Assembly: GCA_002118135.1 (NCBI GenBank)
Contig: BDIU01000292.1
Coordinates: forward strand, 1-64,000
From: Trebouxia sp. TZW2008
Lineage: Eukaryota > Chlorophyta > Trebouxiophyceae > Trebouxiales > Trebouxiaceae
DNA length: 64,000 bases
Direction: 5' to 3'
Shown here: piece by piece, positions 51,328 through 61,000 of the stretch
How positions within the stretch are numbered: the first letter of the stretch is position 1
How the letters are laid out: each line of letters opens with the position of its first letter
Made by a program: the position numbers and the translations under genes
The notes under the pieces: generated by a model
Database searches by the model: none
Told to the model about the DNA's origin: nothing
The model's input: the letters and a program-made list of their open reading frames with translations, nothing else

Positions 51328-54300
51328 ATGGGCAAAGGAGCAGCCAGTACGTGTTGCCAAGGTCCCGGCTATGCAAGTCCGCTGGTGAGAGCGCGAACAT
51401 ATCAAACCGAGCTGCAGACCACGACAGTTGCGCGCTTGCAATTCGTGTCGCAGCTGGGATAAATCGAGCTGTAGATGTCCTAGTCGTACAAAACTGCTGC
51501 AGCGCAACCACGGCCGAGTCAAACAAGGCTGAGGCTTGTCGTGCACGCTTGCGCAGGACGCCTTCCAGCATGGCCCTCGCGAGACGCTTGCATACGTTCC
51601 TGCGGTGCAGCCGAGAGAGGACAAGCCTGATTACTTGATGACGATTGATCTGGACCCAGCTAGCGCAACGTATTCACAGGTACGGCCATGGTTTTGAGCA
51701 GACCCCTGCTATAGATAACGATCAGCCTGCAGGCAGCTATTTGCAGATCTAGTGCCGCCTATGATGCAACGGGCTGAACATTTTAAACTTAATGCAAGAA
51801 ACGACTGTTTCTCAAATCAAAAACATCTCTTTTGTTGCTCAGGTCATACATCGCCTGCCAATGCCCTACAAGAACGATGAGCTACATCATTCAGGCTGGA
51901 ATGCGTAAGTGCCTTCTTGCTGCTGTCACTCTGGCTTGCAAACTACTGATGTGACCCTCTGGCCTGCAAAAGACTGATGCAGTCCTGTTGTCCTTGATGG
52001 ATCTTTAGATGCTGTGCTGTTGTCACTGCTCTCTGTTATGGGCTTCATGATCCCACAGATGGGCAATGCCAGCCTGTGTCATGAAATGCATCATATCACA
52101 GATGGTTGACTTCTGTCCGCAAGCCTGGATGATTGCTGCAGATGCAGCAGCTGCCATGATGACAGCAGTCGGGCCAGAAGCCTTCTCATCTTGCCAGCAG
52201 TTGGCTCAGGCCGCATATACGGTGAGCACTAGTGCTAGTCTTGGAGAACAGTGACCTTGCCAGCATGCCAGCAGCACCAGTACTCGCACAGTGCAGCGCC
52301 CTCTCAGGACAACCAAAACTGCTCTGCTAGCTGCACTCCTTCTGTCATCGTAAAAGCTGCTTATCTGGCAATCAGTTGGCTCTCACAACGCAGCAACTTG
52401 ACCAGCGTGCTAGCAGCAGCCTCAAAATGTGGCGTCCTTGCAGAACATTTTGACTCACTTTGCTAGCTGTTCTCCTGCTGGCAGACCTGCACATATTGTT
52501 CGACGACTCAATTGCATGACCCTTGATTACAAGTCACAAGTGCAGCCTCAGCATTGCCTCATTGCACTTACTGCAGCTCATCTTTGGCGCAGCCAACAGA
52601 CAAAGTTGTTGTGACTCCTAGCAAAGTGCGCTCCTTTCTCAAATAACTGAGTGCATCTTGATTCAGATCACCCTGTTTAGATTTTGTACATAAGCAACAA
52701 AAGATTTTATGTGTAGTGCTTCCCCTTTCTAAGAGATGGCCTACACTCATGATCTTCAATTTTGCTTGCAGCTGTGGACACAGCAACAGACCCAAAGGCA
52801 CCTAGAATTGCCAAGATTGCTGAGCCAGAGGAGATACAGAAAGCGACAGGCTTGGCGTACTTACACTCCTCGCATTGCCTGGGTTCCGGTGACATCATGG
52901 TCAGCGCTATGGGGGATCCAAATGGCAAGGGATCAGGCAACTTCATCCTGCTCGACCAAGATCTCAAGGTCAGTGATTGATGCTTTTTGGCGCTGTGTAT
53001 GCCTGTCTGTGCTTCTGTGAGTTTGCCTGCCTGACTGTGTCCTGGTGGCATCATGGTCAGTGCTATGGGAGACCCAGATGGCAAGGGATCAGGCAAGTTC
53101 ATCCTGCATGGAACAAAGATTTCAAGGTCAGTAGCTTATGCATGCTGTTCAGAAGTTCATGTATCTGTGCGGCTCTGAGTGTGTCTGTGCATCTACGTGT
53201 CTAAATTCTGTGGGTCTGTGTGTCCGTGACATCATGGTCAGTGCTATGGGAGACCCAAATGGCAAGGGATCAGGCAAGATCATCCTGCTTGATCAAGACC
53301 TCAAGGTCAGTAGCTCATTCATGCTGTTCATTGACCTATGCGTCTGTGCGACTGTGCATGTGTGCATCTGTGTCTGTCTGTGTGTACGTCTGGGACTACA
53401 TGGTCAGTGCTATGGGGGATCCAAATGGCAAGGGGTCAGGCAACTTCATCCTTTTCAACCAAGATCTGCAGGTTGGTGGTGATAGACGGACTCTGCTTGA
53501 GTGTTCACGCTTCTGTATGTATGTCTGTGATTTTCTGTATGGCCAGGCTATGTGTCTGTACATCTGTCTGAAGCCAGCTACTGAAAGGGGCAGGCAACCT
53601 CATGCTGCTTGATCAGGAACTCAAGGTCACTCAATGTAAATTGTGTTGCTGCTGCATTTGTGCATGTGTGCGGTTGTCACGTTATGGTGAGTGCCATTGG
53701 GGATGCTGCCAACAAGGGGCAAGACACGCCATCTTGCTTTGACCAAGATGTCAAGGTCAGCACTTTATGCACACTGTTCATTTGTTGGCCCTTGTTGATT
53801 GCATGACTGTATGTATGTCTGTGTCTCTAGGTGTCTGTTTGACGCCAGCCAGTGAAGGCAGAGTTAAGCGGCTGATAAATTCCGCAAACTTGACAGACAG
53901 CAACAGTATTCTGCATCAGTGACATTGTTGACGAAGTGCAGTGTTGCTTCAGGTGAAGGACAAGTGGGCAGACACAGCAACACATTTTGACTGCCTGTGC
54001 AAAGGATAGACTGAAACCAACAGCACACCATGCATGCCTTGCATGAGAGCCTCAGCGAGCTCAGCTTAAGAAAGATTCCTGTGTTGTCACTTGTAGACAT
54101 ATCCATATATCAACAGTGTCATGGTGTTCCAGGTGAAGGGCACCTGGGCAGACAAAGCAACACAGTATGGGTATGACTTCTGGTACCAGCCCCGCCACAA
54201 TGTCATGGTCAGCTCGCAGTGGGGAGACCCACTGGAGTTCACAAAGGTGAGCCTTGTATCATGTGCAGATGGAACTTGCTTGTGTACGTGTGCACAGATC

Positions 54301-56945
54301 TTATCTGCATATTGAAGCACCAAGCCTTCTGCAATCACCAACATCAGTTGAATGTATCCCCTCCGCAATTCCCAAAACATGAGATTTGTGAAGGCAATGA
54401 AACAAATTGTCTTGTATGTCCGCACTTGGTTGAAACAAAGCCTTTGGGCACAATTGCAATACAGATGTTTGGCACAGCACTGCCAGTCAACCCAATTTGC
54501 TTTCACACCATTCTGACTGCAGAAGTTCAACCCAGCTCTTGTGCCGATGTCATATGGCAACACCCTCACCTTTTGGGATTGGCAGAGTCACACCATCCAT
54601 AGCTTTCACATCCTGACTTGAGGAACTCTAGCGTTGTCCTTGGAGAATCCAAGTAGGCCAGATTATGGGATGCCGTTTTTGTATGACAGTGTTGAGCTGT
54701 CGTGATTCCTGCATTTGCTTGCAGGGTTTTGACCCAGCCCTTGTACCAACATCACTTTCTGGGACTCGCACCATACATAAGATTCACGACACACGTTCGT
54801 GAAACTAGCACCGCCCTTGCAAGATCCAGCTCAGATGCCGTCTGCTGATACTTACACCTGACTACCTTGAATGCTGCTTTTGCTTTCAGGGTTTCAACCC
54901 AGCTCTTGTGCCAACGTCATATGGTGACACTCTCACCTTCTGGAACTGGCAGAAACACACCATTACTCAGCAGATCAAGCTAGGTGCAGATGGCTTGATT
55001 CCCCTGGAGACCAGATTCCTGCATGAGCCCAGCCAGCCCCAGGGCTATGTGGGAGCAGCCTTGTCCTCCAATGTCATCAGGTTTAGTAAGGTCAGCCATT
55101 TTGCCATGGTGATGTTACTAAACCAGACTCCTGCATGAGTCCAGCTAGCCTCAGGAGTTTGTTGGAGCAGCCCTGTCCTCTAGTGTCATCCAATTTGGTA
55201 ACATGAATCATATTGCAACCTGCTTGACGGGCAGTCCTGTTCTCAAAAACCATCAAGTTTTGTAAGGTCAGATCTGTCCTCCGATGTCATCTAGTTCAGC
55301 AACTTATAGCAAAGGTAGTCACATTATGATCTATGTTTGAAGAGGTGCTGCTGTGCAGGGTGCAAGCGACAAGTGGGAAACTAATGTAGTCATTCGACAA
55401 CCCTGGACTAGGGTGGAGGGTTGGATTCTGCCAGAAGTGCCCCCCCTCATCACTGACATCCTTATCTCCCTTGATGACAAGTTCCTCTACTTCTCCAACT
55501 GGCTCAGAGGCGACTTGGTGCAGTATGACATCAGTGACCCCGCCAAACCCCGATTTGTGTCCCGCATCTGGTTGGGGGGCGTTGTTGGGGCTGGGGGGCC
55601 CATCAAGGTGAAACCCTGCATTGACCCTACATGTTCTCTTTGTACATCATCTTTAATTTGAAGGGAGAGATGCAAAGGGCAGGGGTGATGTATTGTGACC
55701 CCGCCAAACCCTGCTTTGTATCCTGCACTGGCCCCGGGGGGTGGCAAGGGCCAGGGGGACCCATCAAGGTATGACCCTGAGCTTGGAGCTTTTACAAATG
55801 ACCATACGCACTCATGCCGTGGCTCTAGATGAGCTGCTATTGTCATGACGCCTTCCAGTTTGACCTATTGATTCGCCTCTCACTGTTGTTCCCATTATTC
55901 CAATAGTGACAATCAGGGTAGCCAAGGACTGATGACACAGCTGACGTGACTGTCTTGCATTGACCTGAGCACAGCTGTGAGTCAAGACATCTATCGATCA
56001 ATCATAGATACCAAGCAAGGCAGTCAGCAAGCGATCAAGCAAGCAAGCCAGCACGTTCTTGCTGCAGGTGCTAGGAGGACTGCCTGACGACACTCCGGAG
56101 CTGCCAGCAGTGCAGCACGTGAAGGGACACACATTGGAGGGCGGACCCCAGATGATTCAGCTCAGGTCAGTTGCCTGTGTCTTATGAGCATTCCCTGTTA
56201 TTGCTGCTGCCTGTTACTATCAGTGATGGTGGTGGTCTTATTCATCTGGTTGGTACATCTTGATACTGTGTTCCAAAACCTCTACTCTGATTTGCCAAAG
56301 CGTGGCTCCTATCTGCTGCACATAGATATGAATTCTGGAAAAAGTTGTGGCAAGCATTTTCACCTGATAATGACTTTGTGCATGCTCCTGCAGCTTGGAT
56401 GGCAACAGATTGTACATCACCAATTCCTTGTTTTCCTCTTGGGACAAGCAGTTCTATCCTGAATTGCCCAGGCACAATTCCTACCTGCTGTGTGCTTCAA
56501 CCAGTCTTTGAGCAGATTCAATGCCAAAGGTCTCTGCTGCATGCTTCAACCGCTGTGGCAAGCAGTCATGCCTGACTCTTGTGATCGCTGCTGCAGCTTG
56601 TTCTCACAGCAGGATCAGAAATGGCGGCCTGTTTTGATTTCAAAAGCTGAGAAAGCTGTTGCAACCATTTCTACCCGATAAAATCTTTGTGATTGCTGCT
56701 GCAGCTTGGATGGCAAGAGGTTGTATGTCACCAATTCCTTGTTCTCCTCTTGGGACAAGCAGTTCTACCCTGACCTGCCCAAGCATGGCTCCTACTTGCT
56801 GCAAATAGATGTGGATACAGACAAGGGGGGATTGACTCTGAACCCAGATTTCTATGTTGACTTCGGCGCTGAGCCAGATGGTCCTGTTTTGGCTCATGAG
56901 GTTCGGTATCCTGGTGGAGACTGCTCAAGTGATATCTGGCTGTAA
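51328..56945 (+). CDS. Selenium-binding protein 1 / methanethiol oxidase family, 10 exons
   Basis: Exons: 51328-51384, 51557-51679, 51843-51904, 52142-52221, 52772-52968, 54133-54246, 54890-55090, 55359-55607, 56068-56165, 56705-56945; 473 aa, almost exactly the length of human and plant SBP56, TAA stop. Human SELENBP1 oxidises methanethiol to H2O2, formaldehyde and H2S. Landmarks: [50 protein letters not shown] (the conserved CSSC cysteines, residues 82-85), [72 protein letters not shown] and [12 protein letters not shown] at the C-terminus. The start was chosen because ATG at 51328 gives [19 protein letters not shown] and splices in phase; the longer overlapping frame from 51261 is out of frame with exon 2. 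Echo arrays flank exons 5, 6, 7, 8 and 10. Confidence 0.95.
53035..53765 (+). repeat. Five donor-side echoes of selenium-binding protein exon 5
   Basis: Copies at about 53047-53128, 53228-53308, 53397-53472, 53583-53628 (partial) and 53680-53757 repeat 'gacatcatggtcagtgctatgggggatccaaatggcaagggatcaggcaacttcatcctgc', 'gaccaagatctcaag' and the GTCAG donor. Functional exon 5 ends at 52968. The third copy keeps the frame fully open. Intervening sequence is a decayed TGTGTCTGT-rich stretch. Confidence 0.92.
53930..54000 (+). repeat. Acceptor-side echo of selenium-binding protein exon 6
   Basis: 'gttgcttcaggtgaaggacaagtgggcagacacagcaacaca' copies the acceptor and first 40 bases of exon 6 (54133 on). 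Confidence 0.8.
54515..54810 (+). repeat. Two acceptor-side echoes of selenium-binding protein exon 7
   Basis: Copies at about 54520-54600 and 54715-54790 repeat 'gcagggtttcaacccagctcttgtgccaacgtcatatgg..acac.ctcaccttctgggactggcag'. Real exon 7 starts at 54890. Donor-side echoes of the same exon follow it at about 55128-55270 ('ctcctgcatgagtccagctagcctcagg' and remnants). Confidence 0.85.
55685..55775 (+). repeat. Donor-side echo of selenium-binding protein exon 8
   Basis: 'tgtgaccccgccaaaccctgctttgtatcctgcactgg' then 'gggccagggggacccatcaag|gta' copies the last 70 bases and donor of exon 8 (55607) with substitutions. Confidence 0.85.
56270..56640 (+). repeat. Acceptor-side echoes of selenium-binding protein exon 10
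   Basis: A clear copy at about 56388-56500 repeats 'cctgcagcttggatggcaacagattgtacatcaccaattccttgttttcctcttgggacaagcagttcta'. An older one at 56274-56345 repeats 'tactctgatttgccaaagcgtggctcctatctgctgcacatagat', and a trace near 56590-56700 is further decayed. The functional exon starts at 56705. Confidence 0.85.
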
Positions 56946-56969
56946 TTCTTCTGAGGGCAAGGTGCAATT

Positions 56970-57115
56970 TTGGGCACAAGATATTTGGTATTCAAGAGGA
57001 AGTTGTTCCAGCGATACTTGGCTGTAATGCTCTTGAGATTACTGTTTGGCTCATGAGGCTTAGTATCCTGTTGGGAACTTCTCAAGTGACATCTGGCTGT
57101 AATGCTGTTGAAAGA
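56970..57115 (+). repeat. Two echoes of the selenium-binding protein C-terminal end beyond the stop codon
   Basis: Segments at 56981-57030 and 57050-57108 restate 'gctcatgaggttcggtatcctggtggagactgctcaagtgatatctggctgtaa', the end of exon 10 including its TAA. Since no donor exists here, these copies lie in the 3' UTR or beyond. They show that the duplication process is not limited to splice junctions. Confidence 0.85.
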
Positions 57116-58006
57116 GCCACATGCATGGACGTGTTGCTTTTTGCCAAACGATGTACTTCAGCAGACACTGTACAGGGCCGTAGCAGGGTGCTCTATGCTT
57201 TGCCCTGGCTGTGAGCAGGACATCACATGTCTGATCTTGGCTTGCTTCTGATTTCTGTTGATTTGTGGCTGTCCAAAGCCAATGCATTCAAGCTTACCAT
57301 CGACACATTTGCTTTGTACGCTTGGGCCCAGGTGCCTTTCAGCACCAAGCCACTACCATGAATCTCACGCTGTTACAAGAGACTGCTGGCAATGATGAGT
57401 TGTGACTGCATGTCACGATGTTGACACTGCCAGGAGGTCTTATGCTGTTTATGTTCGAGAAGCTGTGTTTTCTATCTTGCTTGGCTCACAGAAAACTTGC
57501 TACTGCACCCAGAGTCCTGAGTCAGGAGGAGCCGTTTGACTTTCCAGACACTGTAGAATATATGCGCCCTGGCGACCTTGGTCTGTCATAGAGCTGTCAA
57601 TCTGTTGCATGGGGTTGCAACCGCCTAGGGCAGTATTTCTGCATAATGCATGATATACGATCTTGTAGGGTTCATGCTGTTGATGTGAGAGCAGCATGCT
57701 GAACACAGGTTTGCCTTGAAGTGACAAAGGTTGTTGGCATTGTGGCATTGTAAGGTTTCAACTCTGTAAATTCAAAGTCAATGTGTTTGTTACAGTATGA
57801 ACAAATTTGATAGAACCAGCAATGTAGAAGTGACCGTCTGTCCTCAAGTGAAGGGCCAAATGTTGTGTACATACAGTGCAACACATGCATAACCAAAGTT
57901 CAAACACAACCCTGACAAGTCGCTGTACAGATCGCTTCAGTGCCATGATACCAACACGCAACTTAGTCATCCTGCACATTGACAGTGCAAGCAGTTTGCA
58001 GCAACA
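57116..58006. other. Convergent intergenic region, selenium-binding protein and kinase 3' ends
   Basis: No gene or clear repeat is seen. Minus-strand frames at 57500-57748 and 57672-57896 are short and without recognisable protein character. Confidence 0.5.
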
Positions 58007-61000
58007 TCACTCATCAAACACTTCTTGCTTCAATGGTGCACTTTTGAGCTCTGTAACAGACTTCTGTAGCCTTGGGTCATATTGATCCAGGGAGTCTGGC
58101 AAGTGCGTTTCAGTCAACAGTGTTGTGAACTCTTCTCTGGAAACTAGACCGTCCCCGTTGGAATCTGCCTCTCTGAGCATACGGCGTGCCTGGATCACAC
58201 ACAAGACGGTGTTTACTTTTACAAAATTTTCAAGCAAGCAAGCAAAAGCAAGCAAGCAAGTCAAACAGCTGCCAGCCGCCCAACCATCCAAACAAACAAA
58301 CAATCAATCAGTTGTCCACCCAATCAAACAAACATGTATGCGGTTGGCAATCACATAAACAACCAGTGACCCTATGGTGCAAGCAGAAAGGGTGCATCTT
58401 CATAAGCTGCTCTACCATTGTATGACTCAGCAGCCTCAAACGGACTCTGAGCAAGCAGCTTTTCAACATCAAAACAGCCATCACAGTTGCCATCCAGCAA
58501 CCAATTAAACATTGATTAATTCAATCACTCATTTTGTGATCAATGCGCCTGTCTTTCATCCAATGCCCCAATCATTCAAGCCAAAAAAGAGAGCTCACCT
58601 CCATGAGTCGCTCTCCATTATAACACTCAGTGGCTTCAAAGGGAAGCTGAGCAAGCGGCTTGTCAAGATCAATGAAGCCATCACCATTGCCATCTATTGA
58701 TGAGTCAATCAAACAAACCAACAACTGATGTGATCAATCATCTGCCCATCTCACCGAGGACTCAACTGCTCTAGCAAATTAAGCTCACCTCCATGAGTCG
58801 CTCTCCATCATATGACTCAGCAGCCTCAAAGGGAAGCTGGGCAAGCAACTCCTCAAGATCAATGAAGCCGTCGCCATTGCCGTCCAGCTTAGCAAATGCA
58901 GTGCTGACCCTGGCTTCCCAGTCTCCATCCTTCTGCAGCTGCAAGGGCACAGAACTGCCATCAGTGCTGCTTAGCATATCAAGATTGTTCAACCAGCTCC
59001 TCCAAACTAATGAAACCGTCGCCGCTGTCAAAGCTGTGGTCAAAGCTGGTCAGCAGCAAGCTACTTCTAGAAATCCTCTCAACCTTGTCAGACACAGCAC
59101 AAAGCAAATAGCATGGGCCTCACTGTATGACGCACATTGCCATGCTTCTTCCAGCAAGCTTGCGCTCACATGCACATCATTCTGCTTGCAAGGTCCAACC
59201 CTGCCAGCAGAAGCAGGGCAAACATGAGATACAGGGCTCTGCCCTGTTTGCTTTACGGTGCACCTGTTTGCGCCCCTTTTGTGTTCAGCTCAATGTCAGC
59301 ATGGTATGTGTCACTGTGCAGGGTCTGAATCATTGCTGACAAAACACAAAGCTTTGTGCCGTATTGTGGCTGCTAAAGCTGCACTACTCCTAGGAATCCA
59401 GTAGAGCTGCCAGACACAGCACAAAGCAAACAGCATGGGCCTCACTGTATAACTTATGTTGCCATGCTTCCTCCGGCAAGCTTAGTCTTGCATGCACATC
59501 ATTCTGCTTGCGGGTCAAACCCCGCCGGCAAAAGCATGGCAAACATGAGATGCATGGGTATGCGCTGTTTGCTTTGCGCTGCACCTGTTTGCACCCCTTT
59601 GTTCTTCAGTTCAATGCCAGCATGAGGTGTGTCAGTATTTGGCTTCTGGATCATTGCTCACAAAACTTAAATCGCTGCACTGTGCTGTGGCTGCTGCTTC
59701 CATGTTGAGCGTCTGCCCTGTGACTTCAGAACTGCACTGCTATACTATATAGTGCTTGGGTTTTCGCACTGCAGATTTTGAAAATCTGCGCCTGTCAGTG
59801 AGTAGCAAGAGGTTTTGAGTGGACATGCACGGACTGTATGATGCAGTCCGGTGAATGAGCTGTCCCATGTCCAACGTCACATCAATGGTGTTGCATGCAT
59901 CATGCAATGTGCATACCTCAGTCCAGTCAATGAGGCCAGAGATGAACTCTTTCATAAGCAGAGTGCCATTTCTGTGAAAGTCAACCCTGCCCATGAGCTG
60001 CGCCAGCTCCTGTTGCCGATATGACTGTGTAAAGGGCACATGCACGTTACATCATTCACAACTCCTTCCCAGTCAGTAAGGCCAAAGATCAGTTCCCTGG
60101 ATGTCACAGCAGAACTGGACTTTCTTGTTTGTCCCTAAAGACATGTTGCCTCATCATGCGTTTTGTGAAGACCATACCTCAGTCCAGTCAATGAGGCCAG
60201 AAATGAACTCTTCCATGTCCAGGGTGCCATTTCTATCAAAGTCAACCCTGCCCATGAGCTGCGCCAACTCCTGTTGGGAGATGTTGTAGCCCTGCGCCTT
60301 CAGCCCGTCTGCCAGCTCTGAGGCCTCAATGGTGTTGCTTTTGTCTGTGTCCAGTGACTTGAACAAGTCCCTGTGTTCATGCAGGATACAGCATCATCAT
60401 CACTTTCTGAGCATGCATAGCGCATGAAGCTGTGCATCTGCAAAGGTGGCAGAAGCCATGTCAGCCAGCTCTGAAGCCTCAACGGTGTTGCTCTGTGTTC
60501 GGCAACTTGTACATGTCCCACATCACACCCCATGCTGTGTTCCATGTCAAATACATATATGAGCAATTCTCACTTTGATTCTCTACATGCATCACTTTGG
60601 AACAGACGCTGACTGAAGATGCAGTCTCAGAAAGCCGCATTGCAATCTGTGATTGCATGTGGCCAGGACTGCAGCAGATTTGGCCAGTCTCCTGAGGTCT
60701 GCACAACATCATCTGTGTGTGCTTTCGACGCTGACAAAGGACTCACCTGAGAGCTGTGACCATGTCCAGCGCTTCTGACTGTTCATCTCCCAAGGAGCCC
60801 TTGCCATCAGCCAAATCTGCCGCAATCATCTTGAGGACAATCTGCTTCAGGTAGCCATATGTCGCAAAGCGCTGCAGCCTTTGCACCTGCAATTGGGAGT
60901 CGCAAAGTTGGGGGTTGACTCATGTAGCTGTAAGTCACTGTTGTAATGAGTCAATGTTGTCATGATATCAAAAATGATATCAAAACCCATTGCATCGCTC

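Noticed and set aside
53035..53765. Treating the selenium-binding protein exon 5 copies as extra coding exons
   Set aside because: The protein built without them already matches the family length (473 aa) and lacks nothing; the copies have donors but no acceptors.
564..57000. The idea that the many exon copies mark pseudogenes or broken genes
   Set aside because: In seven complete genes one consistent exon chain gives a full-length protein of normal family length with all catalytic motifs; the copies are extra, not disruptive.
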